64,000 nt of DNA, from positions 1,736,001 through 1,800,000 of the forward strand of contig NZ_FNNP01000001.1 in the NCBI RefSeq assembly GCF_900106805.1, written 5' to 3'. The DNA comes from Ruegeria halocynthiae. GTDB taxonomy: Bacteria > Pseudomonadota > Alphaproteobacteria > Rhodobacterales > Rhodobacteraceae. Numbering within the stretch: the stretch's first letter is position 1; every line of letters starts with the position of its first letter. This document shows positions 35,375 to 43,962 of this stretch, in pieces. The notes beneath the pieces are model-generated. The model was given only the letters and a program-made list of their open reading frames with translations, was not told where the DNA came from and searched no databases. The position numbers and the translations under genes are program-made.

Positions 35375-35929
35375 CTATGAGAGAGGCCGTTGTGGCCGGA
35401 TTTCGCGGGTTTCGTAGCGCTTTCCGAATTCGTCCAGGACCAATTCGAGTGTTGCTACGAAGGTTGTGAAGTCGAAGTTCAAGCCCATGTCTCTTTTTTC
35501 GTGCAGATAGCGCCACTCAACAAATGCATTTGCGTGGTGCGCAAGGACATCTTCGATGGTGTATTCCATCCACCCGCTCCAAGGATGAATCGGAGCAACT
35601 TTTTCTTTGAATGCGTCGTTCAGCCTATCCTTACTTGATATTGATAACGCGTCGAAGAGTTTTGCGAGATTGTGTATCCTGATTGGGTCGTGACGATCAT
35701 GGTCCCAAACAAACCAAGCTTTTAGTGCGAACTCCATTGCTAGCGCCAATAGCATAGGCTCAATGCCGACATGAGAACGCTCTCCAAGAACATCACTCTT
35801 CTGAGAGCTGTTCTCAATCGACAAAACCTGTTTCAGAATTGAACGCGCATACTGCTCGAGCTTCACCCCGGTTGACAACCCAGCAAACACTCTCTTGGTG
35901 GACTCACCAGTCAACTTTATAATTTCCAT
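35375..35929 (-). CDS. HEPN-like protein of the SIR2-HerA operon
   Basis: 184 residues, mostly helical. The segment LALAMEFALKAWFVW, RIHNLAKLFDAL and AFVEWRYLHEKRD matches the layout of HEPN-type proteins (AxELxxKA...HxLxxLFxxL...xxRYLYE). An RHDPIRIH stretch would fit the Rx4-6H spacing of HEPN RNases, but its position is not the usual C-terminal one, so nuclease activity is uncertain. It begins 45 bp after the exonuclease gene and is the last gene of the operon. A toxin or regulator of the defence system is plausible (inference). Confidence 0.65.
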   Translation of the reverse strand: MEIIKLTGESTKRVFAGLSTGVKLEQYARSILKQVLSIENSSQKSDVLGERSHVGIEPMLLALAMEFALKAWFVWDHDRHDPIRIHNLAKLFDALSISSKDRLNDAFKEKVAPIHPWSGWMEYTIEDVLAHHANAFVEWRYLHEKRDMGLNFDFTTFVATLELVLDEFGKRYETREIRPQRPLS

Positions 35930-35974
35930 TCTTCGTTATTGTATCGCCTTTGGGTAAATCGCTCACGCGAGGCA

Positions 35975-37597
35975 TCATTCGGCTTTGATCAACGAAAGAA
36001 ACTCCGACTCTCCGAGGATCTTGATTTCGTGCCCTTCACTCTGCAGATCTTCCGCGCGGCGGTGCTTGCTGCTTTTTTCGTGACCCGCCAAAGTTGACAG
36101 ATCTTGGTCTCCAACAACCAAAAGCGTTACTTTCTTCGAAATACTCGTCTTTACGGTTATCCCTGCTCCAGCAGCTATTGTCGCCGCTTCCACGCGAGAC
36201 ATACTCAACTGACCAGTAAAGCAAGCAACATGCCCGTAGAGAGCGCCACTTTGATTGCCAGATATCGCCACCGAAGTTGGGTAGTTTTGATTTTTAGACT
36301 TCACGAGTTCGGAGAAATCCGAACCAGTTGCAACTTCTGCCGCCAGAACGACTTCAGCCGCCGCACGTGCATCTTCTTCTGCATCATGGTGTTCAAATAT
36401 TAGGCCAAGGTAAGTCTTTAAATTGGCCAACCCATGGCCACCATTACCTTTCAGTTCTGGCCAAGCTCTTCTGGCGATTTTGACGCTATCGACCCAGTTG
36501 GCCCTCAATTCTGGAACACCGTGAAATTTGCTAGCCGCTTTAAATGCCTGTTTGTCAAAATTGCTGTGTTGCACCAGAAGATGCCGCTCAAGGAACGGGC
36601 GCAAAGACTGAATAACTGCCTTGAAATTGGGAGCCCCGGCTACAGACGTTTCGTCAATCCCGTGTAGGTTGGCATTCGAACGTTCGAAATCTTGTTCGGG
36701 GTCGATCAGTATCCCAACCGTCTCGACATCTCCGCTGGGGGACACCATAGCCAACCCTACTTGGCATATACTGCTGTGTTGTCGATTAGCTGTTTCGACA
36801 TCTACCGCCACAAACCGGAATGTGCGGTCAGTAAAAGTCTCTAAATCAGGTGAGATGTCCGCTTTCGAAGTTCTTGGGGCCGGTATGTACATTCTAGTTT
36901 CAGCGGGCTGCGTTTGACTCGAGGAATTGCTCGGCTCTGATATGTATAGCGCATATGTCTTTCCCTTCTTTTCCCTTGTGATCTCGCCTGCTTTTTCCAA
37001 CCAAGAAATCAAGTTGCTCACATGACGGCCATCATCTTCCCCGAGCTCGGCCTTTACCTTGTTTTGCAATACTCCTGGCTTGGACGAGACAAGCTTTCGA
37101 ATGGCCACAAAAAGCTCATAAGACTTAAAGTGTCTCATCGCATCGAGCCTGTAAGATTCAAGGTGGTCGAATTCGGTTACAAGATCGCGAATTTTCTCAA
37201 GCCCTTCCAAATCCCCTGTTAAGGCCATAATCGTTCCACCTTGCTGCAATGCAGGGACGCGGAGCTGCAACCTTGCACCATCCCCTCTCGGGTCTTTCAA
37301 CCAATCCCGAAGCGGCGCAATGCTCTTGTGGGCCGCTTCAGCAGCCTCTGCGTAGCTTTTCTTCGAGATCGATTTTTGCAAGCTTTCGAGCAGGGGAAAG
37401 TAGTCGCCGCCTGGCATCTCAGCAGACATTCTCTCCAATGTCTCTATATTTTGCTGCTCCCATTCCTCCAGTTCTTCAGCGAATGGGGTAGACCGCTCTC
37501 CAACACCGCCCCCCCCTTGCCGTTTCGTGGCGACTTGGATGGTGCCGCTCTTAAGAGTTTTCTCCGAACTGAATAGCTTTTTAAAGAAACCCAACAT
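35975..37597 (-). CDS. DnaQ-like 3'-5' exonuclease with BRCT domain
   Basis: 540 residues. Order: N-terminal helical region (1-155); winged-helix-like segment (about 160-220, LFVAIRKLVSSKPGVLQNKV); DEDDh exonuclease (260-425) with D266 and E268 in AVDVETANR, D348 in HSNFDKQAF, H404 and D409 in HHDAEEDARAA; and a C-terminal BRCT domain (452-540, with HVACFTGQLSMSRVEA). All catalytic residues are present. ATG 37597 follows AGGGG, 67 bp after the herA stop. It probably processes DNA ends as an added effector or accessory of the SIR2-HerA system (inference). Confidence 0.82.
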   Translation of the reverse strand: MLGFFKKLFSSEKTLKSGTIQVATKRQGGGGVGERSTPFAEELEEWEQQNIETLERMSAEMPGGDYFPLLESLQKSISKKSYAEAAEAAHKSIAPLRDWLKDPRGDGARLQLRVPALQQGGTIMALTGDLEGLEKIRDLVTEFDHLESYRLDAMRHFKSYELFVAIRKLVSSKPGVLQNKVKAELGEDDGRHVSNLISWLEKAGEITREKKGKTYALYISEPSNSSSQTQPAETRMYIPAPRTSKADISPDLETFTDRTFRFVAVDVETANRQHSSICQVGLAMVSPSGDVETVGILIDPEQDFERSNANLHGIDETSVAGAPNFKAVIQSLRPFLERHLLVQHSNFDKQAFKAASKFHGVPELRANWVDSVKIARRAWPELKGNGGHGLANLKTYLGLIFEHHDAEEDARAAAEVVLAAEVATGSDFSELVKSKNQNYPTSVAISGNQSGALYGHVACFTGQLSMSRVEAATIAAGAGITVKTSISKKVTLLVVGDQDLSTLAGHEKSSKHRRAEDLQSEGHEIKILGESEFLSLIKAE

Positions 37598-37664
37598 GCT
37601 GAACCCCTAGATGAAATTCTACATCTGTCCTATCGAAGCGTGCCTTTGCTCCTCCGGACCGAAA

Positions 37665-39362
37665 TTAGTTACGAACTTTTTGGTTGCGCCAAGTATCCAA
37701 AATTTCAGCGACATTTAAGTCGACCGGTTCTTCGCTCCATAGCGCTGTAAAGGAAGCATCGGCGCTATCTGGAGCAGGGTCAGGTGCATCCACTTTGATG
37801 CGCGTAGGCATCATCATTGAATCACCAATCAAGATGGCTTCACCACGCCTTAGCGAAGCGAACATTGACGTTATCCCTCGAACGGAATCAGGAAGCAGGT
37901 TGCGAACGTACGACTGGTCGTCCGGGTTTGAAATTCTCAAGCACAGAAAACTCCCGCACTGCGATAAAATCGTGGACGACATTTCCCTCGGTCGCTGACT
38001 AATGACTGCTAGACTTATTCCGTACTTTCGACCTTCTTTTGCGATCCTTTCGGCCGACTCTCGTGGGGCTTGGTTAGATCCTGAGTCGCTCAGATAGATG
38101 TGAGCTTCATCGGCGAAAATGGATATGGGAAAGCGCGACCCCTTGAGGCGGCTATGCCAATAGGAGAAGTCAAACAGACACCTGAGAGTTAAGGATATCA
38201 ACGAACCTCTGACGTCAAAGGGTACAGGGCTCAGGTCAAGAACGACTATCTTTTTCCTATTTGAAATCTCCTCTCCCAAGAGCTTGCGAAACAGGTCATC
38301 CATTGAGGCACTGGAGTTATATGTCTGGGGTTTGAAGATCAGGTCATAGCGCCGGTCGTTTAGCCGAGATTCCAGCCTCATTAGAAGGCGGGTAAACTGC
38401 CCATGGAGTGGCCCCTTAACTTTTTTCGTACTACCCTGAACCATTTCGACATCCAAACGCCGAAATTCATCAACGATCTCCATAAGGTCGAAATAGACCG
38501 GCGTATCGATAGTAATTTTTTCTAGACCGAGAGCAGCATTCTCGGGGTGATTCTCCTTCGCAGATTGCAACAGCTCTTTAAACTTGGCGTTTTGGTTCGG
38601 GGCGCTAGACTCTGCTCGATCAATCATGAGCGAAAGAATTTCCTCTGCGTTCATCAACCAATAGGGCATCTCGATGTCGGCGGCAGAGATTACCTCGGCT
38701 TCATCCCCAAATGCCGAAGCATACTCTCCATGCAGATCAAGCAGGAGGACGGTCGATTGTGGGAATTGTGCAATCTTCTGGAGGACAGAGGCAACCGTCC
38801 AAGACTTTCCCCCACCCGTTTGCCCTAGTATCGCAGCATGACGGCCAAGGAATGCATCAAGGTTCAGTTTTGCTTCTTGCTCAGGCAGAAGGGATAACTT
38901 CCCCAAAGAAAAGTTCCCTTCGGCAAAGCTTGTGTAGATGTCATTTATTGTTGAAGGGAGGACGGCGAAAACGGGGGCGTTTACTGTTGGTAAGACATTG
39001 GTTCCCCGTTCGAAGTCTCCGTCTGAATCTATTGTTCCAATCGGAATCGTCACAAGCTGCCGCGAGACTTGGTCGATAACAAAGTCGCCCGTAGTAACGG
39101 CTTCCTTGGCTTCTGTCACGCCAACATTTGCTTCTCGCATCCGTGTTTCTGTGACAAGACATAGCAAAGTGCCGTTTGGCAAAGACAGCTCAACAAACGA
39201 TCCGGGCTGGCCTATTAGAATGTTCACCGGACCATCTGGAGTGGAGACGTCCACCGCCATCTCTTCAGGCACACCAACAGTTTTCTCTTCGTCAAATTCA
39301 ATTAGTGATACGGCAATTGTATCGCCTTTAACCTCAATTACTTTTCCGATTTGGTGCTTCAC
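37665..39362 (-). CDS. herA: HerA-type ATPase of the SIR2-HerA defence system
   Basis: 565 residues from GTG 39362, which has AGGAG seven bases upstream and lies 10 bp after the sir2 stop. The N-terminal HAS-barrel (IGKVIEVKGDTIAVSL) is followed by Walker A ILGQTGGGKS at about residues 178-187, an LDLHGEYASAF segment, Walker B ISIFADEAHIYL and the sensor ISQRPREMSS. HerA-FtsK ATPases form hexameric rings that pump DNA or act as sensors. When paired with SIR2 they form an anti-phage complex that depletes NAD+ (established for Sir2-HerA/Nezha). Confidence 0.92.
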   Translation of the reverse strand: MKHQIGKVIEVKGDTIAVSLIEFDEEKTVGVPEEMAVDVSTPDGPVNILIGQPGSFVELSLPNGTLLCLVTETRMREANVGVTEAKEAVTTGDFVIDQVSRQLVTIPIGTIDSDGDFERGTNVLPTVNAPVFAVLPSTINDIYTSFAEGNFSLGKLSLLPEQEAKLNLDAFLGRHAAILGQTGGGKSWTVASVLQKIAQFPQSTVLLLDLHGEYASAFGDEAEVISAADIEMPYWLMNAEEILSLMIDRAESSAPNQNAKFKELLQSAKENHPENAALGLEKITIDTPVYFDLMEIVDEFRRLDVEMVQGSTKKVKGPLHGQFTRLLMRLESRLNDRRYDLIFKPQTYNSSASMDDLFRKLLGEEISNRKKIVVLDLSPVPFDVRGSLISLTLRCLFDFSYWHSRLKGSRFPISIFADEAHIYLSDSGSNQAPRESAERIAKEGRKYGISLAVISQRPREMSSTILSQCGSFLCLRISNPDDQSYVRNLLPDSVRGITSMFASLRRGEAILIGDSMMMPTRIKVDAPDPAPDSADASFTALWSEEPVDLNVAEILDTWRNQKVRN

Positions 39363-39372
39363 CGCGTATCTC

Positions 39373-40401
39373 CTAAAATAGCTCGACAAACTTGCTGAAC
39401 ATCCAGGCTTCGCTTTCCTCTTCAGTCTCACGCCCGCCAATCACTTTTTTGTCTCGGCAAACATGAAGAACATTGGGGCGTGCACGTAGGTCACTCAGAT
39501 CTGCAGGCTCGACTTCACAGAAGTTGCAGAGCGAGATGCCCCCGGACGAAATGTGGGGCTTCACTAAGCTGTCGTTAATGTGGCTGTCACCGAAGCTGAA
39601 ACCGGAAGCTATCAAGTGTTTACAGCGTCTCCCTAAAACTGAGTTAGAAATGCGAAAGAGGCCGTCGTATGGTCCTGACAGAGTTTCAAATACCTTGCTT
39701 CGCCGCGGGAGTACCATACATCTTGCATCTTGCTCTACAATTGCACTCGGAGCAGCCTCAAAAACGCGATCACCTTTGCGATACCAAGACACCGATCCAT
39801 GAAGCTTGACTAGTCTTATGGTCAAACCACTCTCGGGGGTGAACCTGGATCCAGAGGTTGTCCCAGATACGATCGAAAACTCCTGTTCTGAAAAGAACCT
39901 CTTTGTCGCGCCACAAAACCCATTTATCAGTTTCAAGCCAACTTCGGCGCAAGCCTCTTCAAGCAACAGATCATAGTTTGTCGTGAGAAACCAAACATTG
40001 GTAGGTCGGTCAAAAGCCCTTCTCTTGAGCCTTTCCAACAATTCAACTTGATTTGATATATCTGGATGAGAAACTCCCAGTATCGCATCTCGAACCAGCT
40101 CGCGGATCTTTTCTCTTAGGGACTGGAACTTCGGAAGCTGACTGTTTGTATGATGCTCGATTACTATGTCTGAGATTTCTTCGATGTTTGGCAATCCCTT
40201 GCCGTCATCATAGGTGAAGCCTTTGGTCGCCAGAGCTTCTTCCAATGCGGCCCTGTCGTCTGTCGACAAGGCTCCTACAACATCTTTCGTCAATCCAGAC
40301 ACTAGCGGGTAGCCTGATTCAAAAGATGTCCCTGCTCCAAAAAGGAAACCCAAATTATCTATACTAGTTCCTGCTTTTGGAACAAATTCTTCAATACCCA
40401 A
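39373..40401 (-). CDS. sir2: SIR2-domain NADase of the SIR2-HerA defence system
   Basis: 342 residues from TTG 40401, proposed because GAGAAG lies seven bases upstream and no ATG occurs between 40503 and the domain start. SIR2 motifs: LGFLFGAGTSFESGYP (GAG at 22-24), WFLTTNYDLLLEEA (Asn142), LVKLHGSVSWY (His201) and ASGFSFGDSHIND. These are the NAD+-binding and catalytic residues, so NADase activity is expected. First gene of the operon with herA, exonuclease and HEPN-like genes. In known systems SIR2 kills or arrests infected cells by NAD+ depletion. Confidence 0.9.
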   Translation of the reverse strand: MGIEEFVPKAGTSIDNLGFLFGAGTSFESGYPLVSGLTKDVVGALSTDDRAALEEALATKGFTYDDGKGLPNIEEISDIVIEHHTNSQLPKFQSLREKIRELVRDAILGVSHPDISNQVELLERLKRRAFDRPTNVWFLTTNYDLLLEEACAEVGLKLINGFCGATKRFFSEQEFSIVSGTTSGSRFTPESGLTIRLVKLHGSVSWYRKGDRVFEAAPSAIVEQDARCMVLPRRSKVFETLSGPYDGLFRISNSVLGRRCKHLIASGFSFGDSHINDSLVKPHISSGGISLCNFCEVEPADLSDLRARPNVLHVCRDKKVIGGRETEEESEAWMFSKFVELF

Positions 40402-40629
40402 AATATCACTTCTCAGTAATGGTGGAGATAATCTCGCACAACCGACGGTAGCGCAATAACCTGTGGCGAACCAGACCCAAAGCAAAGTGCCCGAACGGTG
40501 CAACTATTTGTTTAACGTCTGTTGTCCCACTGCACTGAAAAAGGAAGTTACCGCGGCTAAGCTCAGTTTCCGCTCACGCAGATTCACATGATGAAGGCGT
40601 CTTGTTCAAGAATAGTGACGGCAAAGCAT

Positions 40630-40902
40630 GCCCCACCGCTCCTGTTTTCCTTGGGGCCAGCGGGATTTGGACAAGCCAAATGCCCCTGGCCATCAGGGGT
40701 AAGACGCTGCCTTCCCCCTCGGGCAACCCTATTAGACAACACCGTGTCCTCGGCTGCGCCTGCGGGCCGCACCACTATTGTCGAATAGCATTGCCTCGCC
40801 CCCATCCGCGTTCGCCACGTGGCAGATCAGCAGGAACAGGCGCCTTCGGCGTCTGATCTGCAAATCAGCCCTGATTTTACCAAAAGGAAGTCAGGATCAA
40901 TG
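40630..40902 (+). repeat. Structured intergenic repeat, copy 2
   Basis: Matches 130-397. The hairpins are GGCCAG 40655-40660 with CTGGCC 40686-40691; CTATTaGACAACA 40729-40741 with TATTGTCgAATAG 40776-40788; GCAGATCAG 40822-40830 with CTGATCTGC 40853-40861, enclosing CGCC-TTC-GGCG 40841-40851; and AAATCAG 40862-40868 with CTGATTT 40871-40877. Compared with copy 1, changes in the second and inner third stems are largely compensatory. Confidence 0.8.
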
Positions 40903-40930
40903 AAATCGGTCTAGGTGCTGGATGAAGGAA

Positions 40931-40986
40931 GTGAGGCGAAAATGGCAAGGTTCTGTCGCTGGTGGCAGAACTATGTGTCGCCTCAC
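40931..40986. other. Nested hairpin between repeat and tRNA-Arg
   Basis: An outer 9-bp stem, GTGAGGCGA (40931-40939) with TCGCCTCAC (40978-40986), encloses an inner stem GTTCTG (40950-40955) with CAGAAC (40966-40971). It lies 13 bp beyond the 3' end of tRNA-Arg. Neither strand shows a long T run directly after the stem, so it is not a standard terminator. Confidence 0.55.
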
Positions 40987-40998
40987 AAAAGAGATAAG

Positions 40999-41075
40999 TG
41001 GCGGACCGAGGAGGATTCGAACCCCCGACCCCTTGATTCGTAGTCAAGTACTCTATCCAGCTGAGCTATCGGTCC
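40999..41075 (-). tRNA. tRNA-Arg (anticodon ACG)
   Basis: A 77-nt cloverleaf with an encoded CCA (40999-41001). The acceptor strand GGACCGA pairs with TCGGTCC; the D arm GCTC-AGCTGGATA-GAGT, anticodon loop CTACGAA (ACG, on the plus strand at 41039-41041) and T arm GGGGG-TTCGAAT-CCTCC are standard. The 3' end points towards the accessory region on the left, the usual orientation of tRNA-linked insertions, although no integrase or second copy of the tRNA end is seen. Confidence 0.97.
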
Positions 41076-41139
41076 GCGTTGGTGAGGCGGTATTTAGACC
41101 TGGGGATCAGTGCGTGCAAGTCGATTCTTCAAAAAAACC

Positions 41140-42522
41140 TCAAAAAGTCATTTCCCCGCGTGGGAGCCTTATTTCAAAGGTTGTTCCCTCGGGTCCGGTG
41201 TCTTTCAGGAACAATTCCCCACCGTGCCCACGCACCAGCTCTTGTGAGATTGCCAGTCCGAGACCCGAGCCACCTTTGCGCACGCCCCCCTGAAACGGGG
41301 TAAACAGATTCTCTTGCGCTTTGGGTGGAAGACCCGGGCCTGTATCGCTGATTTCGATACACCAGTCTGATTCCTGCTCGGAGGCATATACGGAAATGCG
41401 GCCGGGTTTTCGGGACGTCGACAGCGCCTGTCGTGCATTGCGTACAAGGTTCATGATGACCCTGAAAATCTGCTCGGGGTCGGCGCGGACCACAAGATCC
41501 TCGGGCACATCATTTACGATCTCGACACAGGCATCCGCAAGCGCAAGCCTTTCGCTGCTGACAACATCCTCGGCAATGTCCCGCAAGCGCAACTTGGTTA
41601 ATGTCGGGGCGGGTTCTTCCGCGCGACCAAAGGCCAGGGTGCTTTCGCACAGTGAGACGGCGCGTGTGATCGAGTTGACAAGTTTTGGCGCCATGCGAGC
41701 CACCAACGGATCATTGCTGGCCTCGATCCGGTCGGTGAACAGCTGAGCCGAAGTCAGAATGTTACGCAAATCGTGGCTAACCTTGGCCACCGCCCCGCCC
41801 AACTGCGCAAGGCGTTCGCGTTGCTTCAAGGCTTGTGTCAGATCGGTCTGGAGCATCTGCAAGGCCTCTTCTGCTTCGCGCAGTTCAGTCACCTTCGAGT
41901 TGGGTGAGATGATACCGCGCGCATCTTCAGGCGCGCTGGCATAGCGTTGCATGTAGCCAACCACGCTTTTGATCGGGCGCACCAGAACCACGCGCACGGC
42001 GAGAAACAGGAATGAGGCGGTGATGATGGAAATCACAAATGACAAGCCCAGAATACGAAGCCCGTAATCCGTCATCGCCATGCGCAACGGATCACTGTCC
42101 ATCGTAACCTCGATCAGTAGACCCGCATCTTTTACCGGTGCTCCAATCACGCGAATGACTTCGTTTTCAGGCGTAAATAGACGTGAAGTAGCGTCGCGGA
42201 TCAATATCCAGGCGCTGGCGTCGCGCAGGTCGTAGGTCTTGGTGATCTGATCCGGAATGGGCGAAGAGAGCATCAGCTGGCGCACTTCATCTCGGCGCAG
42301 CACGACGTTGTAGACGCCAGCATTGGCCAGCAGTTCAGCCTCAAGCTCTTCTGCCAGCATGTCATCGGCCAGCAGGGCCAGCGAAGCGATCTGGGCACGC
42401 TCCAATCGATTGAGCAGGAAATCCTCACGAAAGCGCGCAATTGAAGGCACAAAGATCAGAACCTCGGCCAACATGACGAAGACCGTCGTCAGGATCAGGA
42501 ATCGGCCCGACAGCGAGTTCAC
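41140..42522 (-). CDS. Membrane sensor histidine kinase
   Basis: 460 residues. Two membrane segments (about 7-28 and 156-180) flank a periplasmic sensor of about 125 residues; then a HAMP-like linker, a HisKA dimerisation helix with phospho-acceptor His250 in AKVSHDLRN, and an HATPase domain with IMNLVRNARQAL (N box), DTGPGLPPKA (G1), LFTPF (F box) and GGSGLGLAIS (G2). No response regulator gene is adjacent. Third gene of an operon with a TVP38-family protein and a flavin oxidoreductase, 18 bp after the latter. Confidence 0.92.
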   Translation of the reverse strand: MNSLSGRFLILTTVFVMLAEVLIFVPSIARFREDFLLNRLERAQIASLALLADDMLAEELEAELLANAGVYNVVLRRDEVRQLMLSSPIPDQITKTYDLRDASAWILIRDATSRLFTPENEVIRVIGAPVKDAGLLIEVTMDSDPLRMAMTDYGLRILGLSFVISIITASFLFLAVRVVLVRPIKSVVGYMQRYASAPEDARGIISPNSKVTELREAEEALQMLQTDLTQALKQRERLAQLGGAVAKVSHDLRNILTSAQLFTDRIEASNDPLVARMAPKLVNSITRAVSLCESTLAFGRAEEPAPTLTKLRLRDIAEDVVSSERLALADACVEIVNDVPEDLVVRADPEQIFRVIMNLVRNARQALSTSRKPGRISVYASEQESDWCIEISDTGPGLPPKAQENLFTPFQGGVRKGGSGLGLAISQELVRGHGGELFLKDTGPEGTTFEIRLPRGEMTF

Positions 42523-42540
42523 TTTGTGCTCCTCCTTGAG

Positions 42541-43959
42541 TCAGGGAATCCAGCGCTGGACGAACCTGACCACACGTTTAACCGTTTGATTCTCAAACAG
42601 CCTTGGCGTGAAATAGGCACCCGCCACACGTTTGTTAAGCTCTCCGATCGTTGGGTAAGGTGAAACCATCGCCGCGATCTGGCCCATTTTGAGGTTATTC
42701 GCCAGCGCCAACGACCACAAGTTGATCAATTCGCCCGCCTGATGCCCCACGATCGTCGCACCGACGGGGCGGCCTTTTACGACCATCACCTTAATGAACC
42801 CCTTCGTTTTCCGGTCAGCAACTGCGCGGTCATTGTGGTGATAATCAAAGCGGGCGATTTCCAGAGCGTTCCCGTGCCGCGCACGCGCTTGCGTCTCGGT
42901 CAGGCCCACCTGCGCCAGTTCTGGGTCGGTATATGTCGCCCAAGGGATATGCGCCGTTTTTGCCTTGGTCAGCAGCCCAAACAGGGCCGAGCGAATGATG
43001 ATCCCCGCCTGATACCCCGCCACATGGGTGAATTGCAGGCCGCCTGCGACGTCTCCGATGGCATAAACCTTGCGGTTTGTAGTTCGCAGTGATTCATTAA
43101 CTTTGATGCCGGTGCGCGTGTGGTCGATCCCAGCAGCTTCAAGGTTCAGCCGGTCGATATTTGCCTTGCGCCCAACCGCCAGCAACAGGTGAGAGCCCGC
43201 GTAGATCTCTCCGTTCTCGGTCACGACTTCAACACCCCCCGTGTTGCCCCGAATCTGGGCCACCATGGCATCTTCATGGATCGCAACGCCTTCGGCCTGC
43301 AGGCTGCCCAGTACGACCGACGCGGCCTCGGGGTCGTCCTTGCCCAGCGCCTTCATCCCCTCGATTACCGTCACCTTACAGCCCAGACGGATATGCGCCT
43401 GTGCCATCTCCATGCCGATGGGGCCTCCTCCGATGATCAGAAGGTGCTCGGGCTTGTCGCGCAGGTCGAATATAGTCTCGTTGGTATAATACGGCACCTG
43501 ATCAAGCCCGGGCAGCGGCGGCACCAGCGGCGAAGATCCGGTCGCGACAACAACACGGCGGGCGGTGATCAGGTGATCGCCAGCCTGAACCTGTGTAGGC
43601 GAGACAAAGCTGCCGTATTCGCGGATCACCTTGACGCCAAAGCCCTCGAACCGCTCCTGACTGTCCATTGGCTCGATCTGAGCAATCACGTCATGAACGT
43701 GGTCCTTAGCCGCAGCATAGTCGATCTGCGGCACCACATCCGCCACGCCATAAGCAGACACATGCGCCTGCCCGTAAGCGGCCTTACCGCTGGCCAACAG
43801 AGCCTTGGACGGAACGCAGCCAAAGTTCAGGCAATCGCCTCCCATCTTATGCCCTTCCAGCAAGACAACATCTGCACCCATCTGACTGGCCCCGGCGGCC
43901 ACGGACAGCCCACCCGACCCGGCGCCAATAACCAGGATATCAGTCTTTAACTCTTGCAT
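42541..43959 (-). CDS. Class I pyridine nucleotide-disulfide oxidoreductase
   Basis: 472 residues similar to mercuric reductase/dihydrolipoamide dehydrogenase. N-terminal FAD-binding VIGAGSGGLSVAAGA, redox disulfide GGDCLNFGCVPSK, NAD-binding IGGGPIGMEMAQAH, second FAD motif VYAIGDVAGG and a C-terminal dimerisation domain. It lacks the N-terminal heavy-metal-binding domain and the C-terminal cysteine pair of true MerA, so another disulfide or quinone substrate is likely. It is 3 bp downstream of the TVP38-family gene, a frequent pairing. Confidence 0.9.
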   Translation of the reverse strand: MQELKTDILVIGAGSGGLSVAAGASQMGADVVLLEGHKMGGDCLNFGCVPSKALLASGKAAYGQAHVSAYGVADVVPQIDYAAAKDHVHDVIAQIEPMDSQERFEGFGVKVIREYGSFVSPTQVQAGDHLITARRVVVATGSSPLVPPLPGLDQVPYYTNETIFDLRDKPEHLLIIGGGPIGMEMAQAHIRLGCKVTVIEGMKALGKDDPEAASVVLGSLQAEGVAIHEDAMVAQIRGNTGGVEVVTENGEIYAGSHLLLAVGRKANIDRLNLEAAGIDHTRTGIKVNESLRTTNRKVYAIGDVAGGLQFTHVAGYQAGIIIRSALFGLLTKAKTAHIPWATYTDPELAQVGLTETQARARHGNALEIARFDYHHNDRAVADRKTKGFIKVMVVKGRPVGATIVGHQAGELINLWSLALANNLKMGQIAAMVSPYPTIGELNKRVAGAYFTPRLFENQTVKRVVRFVQRWIP

Positions 43960-43962
43960 GGA

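Noticed and set aside
40999-41075. tRNA-Arg as an integrase attachment site for the accessory region
   Set aside because: No integrase gene and no second copy of the tRNA 3' end were seen in the window, so only the position is suggestive.
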